45,405 nt of DNA from Acidobacteriota bacterium (GTDB lineage: Bacteria; Acidobacteriota; Vicinamibacteria; Marinacidobacterales; Marinacidobacteraceae), in contig VXWI01000053.1 in assembly GCA_009835985.1 (NCBI GenBank), forward strand, positions 1 through 45,405, written 5' to 3'. Below, in pieces: positions 1 through 9,436 of the stretch. The notes beneath the pieces are model-generated. The model saw only the letters and a list, made by a program, of their open reading frames with translations. It was not told the origin of the DNA and ran no database searches. The stretch's first letter is position 1. Every line of letters starts with the position of its first letter. Made by a program: the position numbers and the translations under genes.

Positions 1-19
1 TTTCGGGTGGCGGCGTGCG

Positions 20-70
20 TTTCGCCTCCCTGCGGTCGGCGATGCCGGCCGGAGGCCGGCGCTCCGAGGC
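20..70 (+). repeat. Dispersed double-hairpin repeat, copy A
   Basis: About 50 bp with a core palindrome GCCGGCC-GGA-GGCCGGC preceded by a weaker TCGCC...GGCGA hairpin. Near-identical copies lie at 7961-8006 (inverted), 8118-8170 and 34911-34962. It sits just upstream of secA. An open frame runs through it into secA from a GTG at 15, but that N-terminal extension is only translated repeat. The architecture resembles a REP-type intergenic repeat; no function is visible. Confidence 0.8.
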
Positions 71-113
71 CCCCGCTGCTGCTAAATTCATTCGGTTTAC
101 CCGGCTCCGACGC

Positions 114-2924
114 GTGTTCCAGAACGTCCTGACCAAGATTGTCGGGAAGAAATCCGACCGGGAACTGAAGCGGCTCCGGTCGCTCGTGGCCGAGGTCGGC
201 GCACTCGAGCCCGAGCTTCAGGAACTCGGGGATCCGGGACTCGCCGGGCGGATCGCCGACCTCCGCACCCGCGCGCAGAACGGCGAGCCGGTCGACGACC
301 TCATGGCCGAGGTGTTCGCCGTGTGCCGGGAGGGCGCCCGGCGCACCCTCGGAATGCGCCACTTCGACGTGCAGCTCCTCGGGGGCGCCATCCTCCATCG
401 GGGCCGCATCGCCGAGATGAAGACCGGCGAGGGCAAGACGCTCGTGGCGACCCTCCCCGCGGTCCTGAACGCGCTCTCCGGCAAGGGCGTCCACGTGGTC
501 ACCGTGAACGACTACCTCGCGCGCCGCGACTCGGAGTGGATGGGCCGCCTCTACAAGTTCCTGGGCCTCAGCGTCGGGGTGATCCAGCACGACCTGAGCG
601 ACGAGGAACGGCGCGCCGCCTACGCGGCCGACATCACCTACGGGACCAACAACGAGTTCGGCTTCGACTACCTCCGGGACAACATGAAGTTCCGCGCCGA
701 GAACTTCGTCCACCGCACCTACCCCCGCACCGAACGCGACCGCGACGGCAAGCAGGTGGAGCGGCTCTTCCACTACGCCATCGTGGACGAGGTGGACTCG
801 ATCCTGATCGACGAGGCACGCACCCCGTTGATCATCAGCGGCCCCGCCGAGGACTCCACCGACCTCTACTACACGGTGGACCGGATCATTCCCAGACTCC
901 GCCGCGACCTCGATTTCACGGTGGACGAGAAGTCGCGTTCCGTCACCCTGACCGAGGAGGGCGTGCCGAAGGCCGAGGAACTCCTGCACGTCGACAACCT
1001 CTACGACCCGGCGCAAATGACGCTCCTCCATCACCTGCTGCAGGCGCTCCGGGCCCACGCGCTCTACAAGCGGGAGAAGGACTACACGGTGAAGGACGGC
1101 CAGGTCGTCATCGTGGACGAGTTCACGGGACGCCTGATGCCGGGGCGGCGCTGGTCCGACGGTCTCCACCAGGCGGTCGAAGCCAAGGAGAACGTGAAGA
1201 TCGAGCGGGAGAACCAGACGCTCGCCACCATCACCTTCCAGAACTATTTCCGCATGTACGGAAAGCTGGCAGGCATGACCGGCACCGCCGAGACGGAGGC
1301 CGCGGAGTTCGAGAAGATCTACGACCTCGAAGTCGTCCCGATCCCGACAAACCGCGAACTGGTGCGGGTCGAGCACGCGGACGTCGTATACCGGACCGAG
1401 CGGGAGAAGCTGAACGCCATCGCGGAGGAAATCAAGACCGAGCAGCAGCGCGGCCGTCCGATCCTCGTCGGGACCACCTCGATCGAGAAGAGCGAGCGGC
1501 TCTCCCGCGTGCTGAAGCGCCAGCAGGTGCAGCACGTGGTGCTGAACGCCAAGTACCACCAGAAAGAGGCCGAGATCGTGGCCCAGGCGGGACGGAGCGG
1601 CTCCGTAACGATCTCGACGAACATGGCGGGCCGCGGGACGGACATCCTGCTCGGCGGAAACCCGGACGAAATCGCCAAGGCGCGCCTTCGCAAGGAGGGG
1701 GTGGACTGGGCGGAAGCCGAGGCCGCGGTCTGGGAGAGCGCGGTGTCCCGGGCGCGGGACGAAACGAAGGCGGCCCACGACGACGTGGTCGCGCTGGGCG
1801 GCCTCCACATCGTGGGCACCGAGCGGCACGAGGCCCGCCGCATCGACAACCAGCTCCGGGGCCGCGCCGGCCGCCAGGGAGATCCCGGCAGTTCCCGCTT
1901 CTTCCTCTCGCTCGAGGACGACCTGATGCGGATCTTCGGCAGCGACAGGATGAGCGGACTGATGCAGCGTCTGGGGATGGAGGAAGGCGTCCCGGTGGAG
2001 GCGGGGATGGTGACGCGCGCCATCGAGCGCGCGCAGAAGCAGGTCGAGGCCCAGAACTTCGCCTACCGCAAGCACCTCCTCGAGTACGACGACGTGATGA
2101 ACAAGCAGCGCGTGGCGATCTACGGCCTCCGCCGCCGCATCCTGGAGGGGCAGGACCAGCGCGACTACGTCCTCGACCTCGCAGCGGTCGCCACCGAATC
2201 GCTCATCGATACCTGGCTCTCGACCGAGGCGGATCCGGATGACTGGGACTACGCGGGTCTGAGGGAAGGAATCCGCGGCCAGTACGGGTTCGTCCCGGAC
2301 TCGCCAGCTGGCCACGCCTTCGACGAACTGGGCCGCGACGAGATGAAGTCACTGCTCGAGGAAGCGGTGCCCGCCCGCTACGCGGCGAAAGAAGAGGAGG
2401 TCGGTGCCGAACTGATGCGCGTCCAGGAGCGCTACATCATGCTCCACATCCTGGATGCGCAGTGGAAGGACCATCTCTACGCGATGGACCACCTCAAGCA
2501 GGGCATCGGACTCCGCGGTTACGGCCAGCGCAACCCGCTGATCGAATACAAGAAGGAGTCCTTCGTTCTGTTCGAGGAGATGTGGGACCGCATCGAGCGG
2601 GAAACGGTCCGGCTCCTGTTCGTGCTCAAGGCGGTCCGGGCCGCTCCCGCCCCAAAACCGGCTCCGGCGGCGAGGCGGCCACTCACGTTCAGCGGGGCGG
2701 GTTCGAACGCGGGCGCCGGCCTCGCCGCGGTGGGGGCCGGCGGTGGCGGTCTGCAGGCTCCGCTGGGAGCCCCGGCTCCCGCTGCCGCTCCGGCGAGCGG
2801 ACGCCTCGTCCAGGTGAAGAGCGGCCAGAAGAAGATCGGCAGGAACGACCCGTGCCCCTGCGGCAGCGGCAAGAAATACAAGAAGTGCTGCCCGGAAGGC
2901 TTGACAACCGGTAAAACGAAATGA
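114..2924 (+). CDS. secA: Preprotein translocase ATPase SecA
   Basis: SecA is the cytosolic motor ATPase that drives unfolded preproteins through SecYEG. The frame encodes 936 residues from a GTG at 114, where the sequence begins [13 protein letters not shown] as SecA proteins usually do. An upstream GTG at 15 is in frame but would add a translated intergenic repeat, so it is rejected. Walker A GEGKT lies near residues 105-109, DEVD near 225-228, and helicase motifs such as [12 protein letters not shown]-type and [10 protein letters not shown] follow. The preprotein cross-linking and helical scaffold regions are full length. The tail is an Ala/Pro/Gly-rich linker ending in a SEC-C zinc motif with Cys914, Cys916, Cys925 and Cys926. 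No clear Shine-Dalgarno sequence precedes 114. The stop overlaps the guaB start by four bases (ATGA), indicating translational coupling. Confidence 0.97.
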   Translation: MFQNVLTKIVGKKSDRELKRLRSLVAEVGALEPELQELGDPGLAGRIADLRTRAQNGEPVDDLMAEVFAVCREGARRTLGMRHFDVQLLGGAILHRGRIAEMKTGEGKTLVATLPAVLNALSGKGVHVVTVNDYLARRDSEWMGRLYKFLGLSVGVIQHDLSDEERRAAYAADITYGTNNEFGFDYLRDNMKFRAENFVHRTYPRTERDRDGKQVERLFHYAIVDEVDSILIDEARTPLIISGPAEDSTDLYYTVDRIIPRLRRDLDFTVDEKSRSVTLTEEGVPKAEELLHVDNLYDPAQMTLLHHLLQALRAHALYKREKDYTVKDGQVVIVDEFTGRLMPGRRWSDGLHQAVEAKENVKIERENQTLATITFQNYFRMYGKLAGMTGTAETEAAEFEKIYDLEVVPIPTNRELVRVEHADVVYRTEREKLNAIAEEIKTEQQRGRPILVGTTSIEKSERLSRVLKRQQVQHVVLNAKYHQKEAEIVAQAGRSGSVTISTNMAGRGTDILLGGNPDEIAKARLRKEGVDWAEAEAAVWESAVSRARDETKAAHDDVVALGGLHIVGTERHEARRIDNQLRGRAGRQGDPGSSRFFLSLEDDLMRIFGSDRMSGLMQRLGMEEGVPVEAGMVTRAIERAQKQVEAQNFAYRKHLLEYDDVMNKQRVAIYGLRRRILEGQDQRDYVLDLAAVATESLIDTWLSTEADPDDWDYAGLREGIRGQYGFVPDSPAGHAFDELGRDEMKSLLEEAVPARYAAKEEEVGAELMRVQERYIMLHILDAQWKDHLYAMDHLKQGIGLRGYGQRNPLIEYKKESFVLFEEMWDRIERETVRLLFVLKAVRAAPAPKPAPAARRPLTFSGAGSNAGAGLAAVGAGGGGLQAPLGAPAPAAAPASGRLVQVKSGQKKIGRNDPCPCGSGKKYKKCCPEGLTTGKTK

Positions 2925-4381
2925 CCCTACTGCCGGAGCCGCCCCGACCGGCGCTGACGTTCGACGACGTCCTGCTGCGTCCGCGCTACTCGGACGTCCT
3001 CCCGGCGGAAGCCGACCTCGGCACCCGGTTCAGCCGACGGATCGGGCTCGCGATCCCCCTGGTGAGCGCCGCGATGGACACGGTTACGGAGGCCCGCCTC
3101 GCGATCGCCATCGCCCAGCTCGGAGGCATCGGGGTCATCCACCGCAACCTCTCGGCCGAGGCGCAGGCCGCCGAGGTGGCCAAGGTGAAGCGGTCGGAGA
3201 GCGGGATGGTCGTGGATCCGGTGACCGTCCCTCCCGACGCCCCGATCTCGGGGGCCCTTGAGTTGATGCAGCGGCACGGCATCTCCGGACTCCCCGTGAT
3301 CGAGGACGGCCGGCTGGTGGGCATCCTGACCAGCCGGGACCTGCGTTTCGAGTCCCGCTACGACCTCCGGGTCCACGAACTCATGACCCGGGCGCCGCTC
3401 CACACCGCGCCCCTCGGCACCACGCTCGAGGAGGCCAAGGCAATTCTCCACGAGCACCGCGTGGAGAAGCTGCCGGTGCTGGACGACGAGGGATCGCTGG
3501 CCGGACTCCTCACCGTCAAGGACATCCAGAAGGCCATGGCGTATCCCCACGCAACCAAGGACGAGCTGGGCCGGCTCCGCTGCGCCGCCGCGGTGGGCGT
3601 CGGAGATGGCGCGATCGCCCGCGCGCGGCTTCTGGCGGAGCGCCAGGTGGACGCGATCGTGATGGACACCGCCCACGGCCACACCGAGAGCGGGCTCGAA
3701 ACGGTGCGGCGGCTCAAGGCAGCGCTTCCCGATTCGGTGGACGTGGTGGCCGGGAACATCGCCACTCCCGAAGCGGCGCGCGACCTCATGGAAGCGGGCG
3801 CCGACGGGGTGAAGGTCGGTATGGGCCCCGGCTCCATCTGCACCACCCGGGTGGTGGCCGGAACCGGCATGCCTCAGTTCTCGGCCATCCGGCAGGTGCG
3901 CACGGCCGCGAAAGTGCCGGTCATCGCCGACGGCGGGATCCGCTTCAGTGGGGACATCGTGAAGGCGATCGCCGCCGGGGCGGAGTGCGTCATGGCCGGC
4001 AACCTTCTCGCCGGCAGCGACGAGAGCCCCGGCGAGACGATCCTCTACCAGGGGCGCACCTTCAAGAGCTATCGCGGGATGGGATCGCTCGGCGCCATGA
4101 GCGGCGAGTCGGCCGACCGCTATTACCAGGCCGGCCGGCCGGCCTCGAAGCTGGTGCCGGAGGGAATCGAGGGCCGGGTGCCGACCAAGGGACCGCTCGC
4201 CGGAGTCGTGGAACAACTCATCGGGGGTCTGCGGTCCGGCATGGGTTACACCGGCTGCCGCAACATCCGCGAGCTCATGCACTACGAGGACTTCGTCCAG
4301 GTGACCGGCGCCGGCCACCGGGAGAGCCACGCGCACGACGTGGTGGTCACCAAGGAAGCGCCGAACTACCGCCTGGAATAG
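2921..4381 (+). CDS. guaB: Inosine-5'-monophosphate dehydrogenase
   Basis: IMPDH oxidises IMP to XMP with NAD, the committed step of GMP synthesis, in the cytosol. The 486-residue protein has the family length. An N-terminal barrel segment ([20 protein letters not shown]) is followed by a two-CBS Bateman domain at about residues 95-210, the regulatory module that binds nucleotides. The catalytic loop [13 protein letters not shown] places the nucleophile at Cys307. The ADGGI phosphate-binding motif, the GTDESPG-like region (here AGSDESPG) and the flap around [10 protein letters not shown] are all present. The ATG overlaps the secA stop codon, so the two are probably cotranscribed. Nothing is missing or truncated. 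Confidence 0.97.
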   Translation: MTLLPEPPRPALTFDDVLLRPRYSDVLPAEADLGTRFSRRIGLAIPLVSAAMDTVTEARLAIAIAQLGGIGVIHRNLSAEAQAAEVAKVKRSESGMVVDPVTVPPDAPISGALELMQRHGISGLPVIEDGRLVGILTSRDLRFESRYDLRVHELMTRAPLHTAPLGTTLEEAKAILHEHRVEKLPVLDDEGSLAGLLTVKDIQKAMAYPHATKDELGRLRCAAAVGVGDGAIARARLLAERQVDAIVMDTAHGHTESGLETVRRLKAALPDSVDVVAGNIATPEAARDLMEAGADGVKVGMGPGSICTTRVVAGTGMPQFSAIRQVRTAAKVPVIADGGIRFSGDIVKAIAAGAECVMAGNLLAGSDESPGETILYQGRTFKSYRGMGSLGAMSGESADRYYQAGRPASKLVPEGIEGRVPTKGPLAGVVEQLIGGLRSGMGYTGCRNIRELMHYEDFVQVTGAGHRESHAHDVVVTKEAPNYRLE

Positions 4382-4404
4382 CGACGCGACAACGGAGTAC
4401 TGGC

Positions 4405-5403
4405 GTGAAACGTCTCCTGGTCCTGGCGCTCGGGGCGGTCCTTTCGCTCTCCTGTCTGCCGACGGGCCAGCCGCGCCTCATCACGGTGTACGTGCCCGAC
4501 ATCGCCGTATCCCTGCCCCTCCCGCAAGGATGGACCTCGGCCGCCGACCAGCAGGGCGGCTACCGGATGACCACCTTCAGCGGCCCTTCGGTGGACGTTC
4601 CGGAGCGCGACGGGATCCAGGTCCAGGTCATGGCCGGCCCGGCCCCGACGGACCAGACGCTCCGGGAGGTCGCGGACCGGTTCTACATCGGCGAACAGAT
4701 CGTGCTCTCGGAGGAGCCGGTCCGGATCGGTTCGGAAGAGGGCTTCCTCTGGACCTTTCAGTGGGAACGGCGGCCGCAGTCCGGCCGGCTGCTGCTCATC
4801 GAGCGCGAGGGGCTCCTCTACGGGGTGTTCGCCACCGGCGAGGCGCGGAGCGTCCAGGCCTACGGGCCGACCCTCGACCGCATGTACGAGGGGTTCTCCA
4901 TCGAGTCCGCCGACTATTTCGACGTGTACGAGGATCCGGAGTTCGATCTCGCGCTGCGGTATCCACAGAGCTGGACGCGCTCCCACTTCCTTCGCGAACC
5001 CGGTGAGACGCTCTTCGTCGGTTTCCGGAGCGGGCCGCTCGCGGTGGATACCGACGGCACCACCGTGCACGCGACCCTCGAGGTCACCATCGCCAACGCG
5101 GAACCCGGTACGACGCTCGAGGGCTTCTACAGCGCCGCCGCCGAGAGCCTTGGCGAGAACTACCGGATGCTCCGCCACGACATCCTCGAGGACGGCCGCG
5201 GCATCGCGGTGCTCTACTCGGTGGAGACCCAGCTTGCCGACTACCTGGAGTGGGTGATCTACAACCTGGTGGACGGCAAGACCTACCTCTACCGCTTCCA
5301 CTGCCGCAACACCCTCTACCGCGCGATCGAGCCGTGGCTCGCCGAGATCGCCACCCGGTTCGCGAGCAGCGCTCGGGGCGTGAGCGCGGGTCCGGACAAC
5401 TAG
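4405..5403 (+). CDS. Exported protein of unknown function
   Basis: This is a 332-residue protein from a GTG at 4405, preceded by GGAG at 4393-4396 with suitable spacing. A longer frame upstream is only the guaB region in another frame. The N-terminus VKRLLVLALGAVLSLSC is a signal peptide, and the Cys could be lipidated although the residues before it fit a lipobox poorly. The rest looks like two related beta-rich segments, residues about 25-165 and 168-325. Each has a PxGW/PxSW-type start (LPLPQGWTSA, LRYPQSWTRS), as in PsbP/DUF1795-like folds that read stress or photosystem proteins elsewhere; that comparison is tentative. It sits 23 bases after guaB on the same strand, but nothing links it to purine metabolism. 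Confidence 0.75.
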   Translation: MKRLLVLALGAVLSLSCLPTGQPRLITVYVPDIAVSLPLPQGWTSAADQQGGYRMTTFSGPSVDVPERDGIQVQVMAGPAPTDQTLREVADRFYIGEQIVLSEEPVRIGSEEGFLWTFQWERRPQSGRLLLIEREGLLYGVFATGEARSVQAYGPTLDRMYEGFSIESADYFDVYEDPEFDLALRYPQSWTRSHFLREPGETLFVGFRSGPLAVDTDGTTVHATLEVTIANAEPGTTLEGFYSAAAESLGENYRMLRHDILEDGRGIAVLYSVETQLADYLEWVIYNLVDGKTYLYRFHCRNTLYRAIEPWLAEIATRFASSARGVSAGPDN

Positions 5404-5409
5404 AGGTCT

Positions 5410-5614
5410 CAACAGCCTGTGGACAGAGTCACGCGGCATTCGAACGGCGATGCATCCCGTCTGAACCGGGCCGCTTTGCGGCCCTCATCGTTGCGTTTCG
5501 GTCGGAATACGCCCGGTATTCCTCCCTCACGCGCCTTGTCAGACGGACCCCCACCGGGAGAACTGGGCCTCGCCGTTCTCGGTGCTCCCGTCACTTCATC
5601 CACAGGCTGTTAAG
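5410..5614. mobile_element. MITE-like structured element, copy 1
   Basis: A roughly 205-bp non-coding element fills the gap between two genes. Its ends are inverted repeats (AACAGCCTGTGGA at 5411-5423; TCCACAGGCTGTT at 5599-5611). Inside, read on the minus strand, is a core of about 54 bases shared almost perfectly with 39285-39338. Hairpins seen here: CCGTCTGA (5457-5464) with TCAGACGG (5539-5546), GGGCCGC (5468-5474) with GCGGCCC (5478-5484), and GGAATAC (5504-5510) with GTATTCC (5516-5522). No transposase frame fits inside; short open frames on both strands mirror each other and are not genes. Whatever promotes the next gene must lie within or just after the element. Confidence 0.85.
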
Positions 5615-5625
5615 CACTGGTCACG

Positions 5626-7959
5626 ATGCGCGCGCGGAGTGTTTGCGCGTCGGTCATCGTGGCGCTCGGACTGGCGGCGTCCGGCGCCGGGCAGGACGAC
5701 CGCGACCGTGCCTCCGGCGACCAACTACAGGGTGGAACGACCGCCGTCCGTTCGTCGGCGGCCGCCCGGCTGCCGGCGCCTCCGGCAACCTCGCCGAGCG
5801 CGGCGGAACTTCGGCGCATGACCCGCGAAGAACGGGTACGCGCCCTCAGGGCCCGAACGTGGGAGATCCATGCCGAGCGGGTCCGCGAACCCATCGAGAT
5901 GGACGGCTGGCTGGACGAGGCCGCCTGGGAACGCGCGCGGCCGATCGGCGACTTCTACGAAGGGGAGACCGACGAGGGACTTCCCTCGACCGAGAGGACC
6001 ATCGTGCGCGTGCTGTACGACGACGAGAACCTCTACTTCGGGTTCTATTGCACGCTCGGCGAGAACATGGACGAGGGGCACGAGACCTTCCACGCGCGGC
6101 GGGAGGCCGAGGAAAGCCGCCCGCGCACGATGTTCCGCGACGAGAACATCGGCAGCGACGACGCGGTCGCCATCATGCTGGATGCCTACAACGACCAGCG
6201 GAGCGCGGTGTTCCTGGCAACGAATGCCAACGGCATCCTGTTCGACATGAGCCAGAACGGGCAACGCCCCGACACCCGCAACATCGACTGGGACGCGGTC
6301 TGGGAGTCGCGCGGTCAGGCGATTCCGGGCGGCTGGACCGCCGAGGTGAGGATTCCGTTCAAGTCCCTGCGCTTCCGGCGACCGTTACCCGGTCAGGAAG
6401 TGGTCTTCGGAGTCGGTTTCAAACGGAACATCCCGGTGAAGACGGAGGAGATCTACTGGCCGTTCGTTCCCAACGATTCCACCTGGTACCGGCCCGCCGA
6501 ACTCGGCAAGCTGCGGGGGCTCGAAGGGATCCAGCCGGGCCGCCACATCGAGATCCGTCCCTACGCGCTCGGCCAGGTGAACGGAGGCGGGGAGTGGACC
6601 GGCGACCGGGGGCGCAGCGACGGCGGACTCGACTTCAAGTGGGGGGTGACTCCCGGCCTGACCGCCGATTTGACGTGGAACACCGACTTTGCGCAGGAGG
6701 AGGTCGACGACCTCCAGATCAACTTCACCCGGTTCTCGCTCCGCTTTCCCGAGAAGCGGCGAATCTTCCTGGAAGGCCAGCGGAACTTCACCTTCAGCGA
6801 ACGGCGCGACGCCGACATCGTGTTCACCCGGCGGATCGGGCTCTCCAACGACGGCCACGCAGTCCCGATCACGGGCGGGGCGCGGCTCTCCGGACGCCAG
6901 GGCGCCTACACCGTGGGACTGATGGGAATGGCGACCGGCGCCACCGAGAACTCCGTCGCCGAGCGTTTCACCGTCGCCCGGGTGCGGCGGGACATCTTCT
7001 CCCGCTCCACGGTCGGCGCGGTCTTCACCGACCGGAGCAGCGACGGAGCGTTCAACCGGGTGGCCGGGCTGGACACGAGCCTCCATTTTCGAGACGCATG
7101 GACGTTCGAGGGCATCTGGGCGCAAGTGTTCGAGGAGACCGGGCAGAGCAGCACGGGGCTCGCCACCGGGCGGCTGGATTACAACGACGACCTGCTCGGC
7201 GGCACCGTCAAGTTCATCGAGATCGGAGAGAACTTCGACCCCGGAATCGGCTTCGTGCAACGGAAGGGGATGCGCAAGACGTACCTGCAGGCGCGGGTGT
7301 CGCCCCGTCCGGAAATCCCCCGGCTCCGGCAGTTCCACCTCCAGGCGAGCCTGAACAACACCCTGAACCTCGACAACGTCCTGGAAACGCGGCGGGCCAG
7401 CCTGACTGGCCGCGCGACCTTCGAGAGCGGCGACGAAGTCTCCGTGGAGTTGACCGACCAGTACGAATTCACGACCCGCGACTACTCGATCAGCGACGTG
7501 GTCGTCCCCGCCGGGGAGTACCCGTTCCGGAGGATGCAGTTCTCGCTCAACACCTACCGGCGCCGCTACGCCGCGGTCCGCGCCAGCTACGAGTTCGGCG
7601 GTTTCTGGGGCGGGACCCGGGATCTGTGGCAACTCGGCGGCAACTACCGGATCAACAAGAACTTCGGGCTGCGCGGCAACTACGCCTACAACCGGATCCG
7701 GCTGCCGCGAGGGGACCTGGATACCCATCTCGTTTCCACCCGGATGCAGCTCGCCTTCCGCAACGACCTGATCCTCCTCGGCCTCTTCCAGTACAACAAC
7801 ACGACCGGCGATCTGGCCTCGAACGTCCGTTTCAACTGGATCCCGAAACCGGGCACCGATTTCTTCCTCGTCTACACGGAAGTGGACGAGTGGTCCGATG
7901 TGTTCTTCGTGCGGAACCGCAGCCTCTCGATCAAACTGAACTACCTCTTCCGAATCTGA
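5626..7959 (+). CDS. DUF5916 outer-membrane protein with CBM9-like domain
   Basis: This is a 777-residue exported protein. The start at 5626 gives a signal peptide (MRARSVCASVIVALGLAASGAG). After a low-complexity linker, residues about 85-270 form a CBM9/DOMON-like beta sandwich (IEMDGWLDEAAWERA, then VLYDDENLYFGFYC). The remaining 450 or so residues are an amphipathic-strand region ending in LNYLFRI, as in DUF5916 outer-membrane barrels. In that family the CBM9-type domain is thought to bind a carbohydrate or heme-like ligand and the barrel to sit in the outer membrane; the substrate is unknown. The gene starts 12 bases after the MITE-like element. It stands alone on this strand before a repeat-rich gap, so an operon partner cannot be named. 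Confidence 0.85.
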   Translation: MRARSVCASVIVALGLAASGAGQDDRDRASGDQLQGGTTAVRSSAAARLPAPPATSPSAAELRRMTREERVRALRARTWEIHAERVREPIEMDGWLDEAAWERARPIGDFYEGETDEGLPSTERTIVRVLYDDENLYFGFYCTLGENMDEGHETFHARREAEESRPRTMFRDENIGSDDAVAIMLDAYNDQRSAVFLATNANGILFDMSQNGQRPDTRNIDWDAVWESRGQAIPGGWTAEVRIPFKSLRFRRPLPGQEVVFGVGFKRNIPVKTEEIYWPFVPNDSTWYRPAELGKLRGLEGIQPGRHIEIRPYALGQVNGGGEWTGDRGRSDGGLDFKWGVTPGLTADLTWNTDFAQEEVDDLQINFTRFSLRFPEKRRIFLEGQRNFTFSERRDADIVFTRRIGLSNDGHAVPITGGARLSGRQGAYTVGLMGMATGATENSVAERFTVARVRRDIFSRSTVGAVFTDRSSDGAFNRVAGLDTSLHFRDAWTFEGIWAQVFEETGQSSTGLATGRLDYNDDLLGGTVKFIEIGENFDPGIGFVQRKGMRKTYLQARVSPRPEIPRLRQFHLQASLNNTLNLDNVLETRRASLTGRATFESGDEVSVELTDQYEFTTRDYSISDVVVPAGEYPFRRMQFSLNTYRRRYAAVRASYEFGGFWGGTRDLWQLGGNYRINKNFGLRGNYAYNRIRLPRGDLDTHLVSTRMQLAFRNDLILLGLFQYNNTTGDLASNVRFNWIPKPGTDFFLVYTEVDEWSDVFFVRNRSLSIKLNYLFRI

Positions 7960-7960
7960 G

Positions 7961-8006
7961 CTCGGAGCGCCGGCCTCCGGCCGGCATCGCGCGGGAGCGC
8001 GAAACT
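7961..8006 (-). repeat. Dispersed double-hairpin repeat, copy B (inverted)
   Basis: Reverse-complement copy of the repeat at 20-70, starting directly after the preceding stop codon. The first hairpin here reads TCGCGC...GCGCGA instead of TCGCC...GGCGA, so both arms changed together. The second keeps GCCGGCC/GGCCGGC. It faces copy C across about 110 bases, so the pair could form one large stem-loop. The gene-free stretch 7960-8275 holds these two copies and otherwise nothing I recognise. Confidence 0.8.
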
Positions 8007-8117
8007 CGCGTGGATGGTGCCGCGCCACGGGGAAGCAAGGGCTGCGACCGGTTTCTTTGGGAGTGACGTCTCGCCTTTCTCCTTGGCAGGTAGGTGACGA
8101 GGACCACTCCGATGGGC

Positions 8118-8170
8118 AGTTTCGCCTCGCTGCGCTCGGCGATGCCGGCCGGAGGCCGGCGCTCCGAGGC
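8118..8170 (+). repeat. Dispersed double-hairpin repeat, copy C
   Basis: Direct copy of the repeat at 20-70 with GCCGGCC-GGA-GGCCGGC at its centre. It forms an inverted pair with 7961-8006. Downstream, 8171-8275 is the leader of the first VWFA gene, with GGAGG at 8262-8266 as its ribosome binding site. Confidence 0.8.
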
Positions 8171-8275
8171 CGGCGCTGGTGGCAACGAAATTGCAGGGAC
8201 GTGACATCGCGTTACGCCCGGATCTTCGGGTCCGGACGTGTGCTTCGCATCGTGATCCGGACGGAGGTCACACCC

Positions 8276-9436
8276 ATGCCAAAGAAACTGCGGGCCCTTG
8301 CCGAGGTGCGCTCACGATTGGGCAGGCGGCCGCCCCCTCTTGTCGCGCTGTGGTGGTTGGCCGCGGTCCTGCTGGCGGCTCCACCCGCGCTGGGCCAGGA
8401 TGGCCGCGTCATGGTGGACGCGCTCGTGGTCGACCGCGACGGGAACCCGGTTCCCGGACTGAACCGGGGCGATTTCGAGATCATCGTCGGGGACCGCGTC
8501 AGGCCGGTCGCAGGTGTGCGGATGGCGACCGCGGAGACCGAAACCCGCCGCTTCGTCTTCGTACTCAACCGGCGCGGCGCCCTTCCAGCCCAGCTCCGGC
8601 GCGCAAAGGAGGGACTTGCCGAGTTCGCATCGACACGCTTCCGCAGTCGGGACGAAGCGCTCGTCATCGATTTCGCCGCGGTGCCGCGAGTCACGCGTGG
8701 TTGGCGGCAGGGGCCCGGCGACCTGCTTCCCGAGGTGGAGAACATCCCCGCGATGGGTTTCCGGAGCGCCCTCGGGCCCGCCGAGGACGCCGCAGACGCT
8801 GTCTTCATGCTCTCCGCGCTCGCCGAGCGCCTCCGCGAGCTTCCGGGCAGGAAGGTGGTCGTGGTCTTCTCCGGGAGCCTCAGCACCTTTGTCGGAACTC
8901 CGGGAGGCGATCTCGAACCGGTAGCGCCCTGGGGCTGGGCGGACTTTCCCTCGTCCAGGGCAGGCTCGGATGACGCCCCGAGCATGGTTGCTCACGCCTT
9001 CAGCGCGGCAAACGCCTCCCTCTACACGATCCATCTCGAAGGCGCACGGCGCCAGGAGGAAGGCATTCTCGTGTCCAATCGGGACGAGTACTCCGGTCCG
9101 ATCAGGGACTATGGGGATGGCCGCGGGATAACAGCACGCCGAGTGCGAAACTCATCCGCTTCGCTGTCCGGCAGGAGAATGAACGCTTTCGACCGGCCTG
9201 GCGATGACTTCCTCTCTTCCCTCGCCTCCGACACCGGCGGAACCTATGCTGCCCAGGCAACAGACTTCGCACAGGTCCTCAAGGCGATCGAGGCTGCGAA
9301 CCGGCTCTGGTACGAACTCCGTTTCGCCCCCTTTGGAAGCAGCATCCCCGGCCGCTACCAGCCCCACGAGGTGAGGGTCCGAAACCGTCCTGACTTGCGG
9401 GTGGTCGTCCGCCCGGGCCATGTGGTCCCGGAGTGA
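8276..9436 (+). CDS. VWFA-related (acidobacterial-type) exported protein 1
   Basis: This protein has 386 residues from the ATG at 8276, chosen because GGAGG lies nine bases upstream and the N-terminus then forms a signal peptide (hydrophobic segment about 22-40, ending ALGQ). The mature protein opens with the VxVDRDGNPVPGLNRGDF module typical of the acidobacterial VWFA-related family, then a VWA-like fold. The first MIDAS motif (normally DxSxS) reads N98-R-R-G-A102, so metal binding of the usual kind is unlikely. GRKVVVVFSGS is the matching later strand. Family function is unknown; VWA folds usually mediate protein contacts. It is the first of three tandem paralogues; its 3' end overlaps the next gene by 17 bases. 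Confidence 0.85.
   Translation: MPKKLRALAEVRSRLGRRPPPLVALWWLAAVLLAAPPALGQDGRVMVDALVVDRDGNPVPGLNRGDFEIIVGDRVRPVAGVRMATAETETRRFVFVLNRRGALPAQLRRAKEGLAEFASTRFRSRDEALVIDFAAVPRVTRGWRQGPGDLLPEVENIPAMGFRSALGPAEDAADAVFMLSALAERLRELPGRKVVVVFSGSLSTFVGTPGGDLEPVAPWGWADFPSSRAGSDDAPSMVAHAFSAANASLYTIHLEGARRQEEGILVSNRDEYSGPIRDYGDGRGITARRVRNSSASLSGRRMNAFDRPGDDFLSSLASDTGGTYAAQATDFAQVLKAIEAANRLWYELRFAPFGSSIPGRYQPHEVRVRNRPDLRVVVRPGHVVPE

Noticed and set aside
15-113. In-frame N-terminal extension of SecA
   Set aside because: It translates a dispersed intergenic repeat, and SecA homology begins at 114.
5409-5613. Two 64-codon open frames on opposite strands
   Set aside because: Both are readings of an inverted-repeat element and resemble each other because the ends are palindromic.
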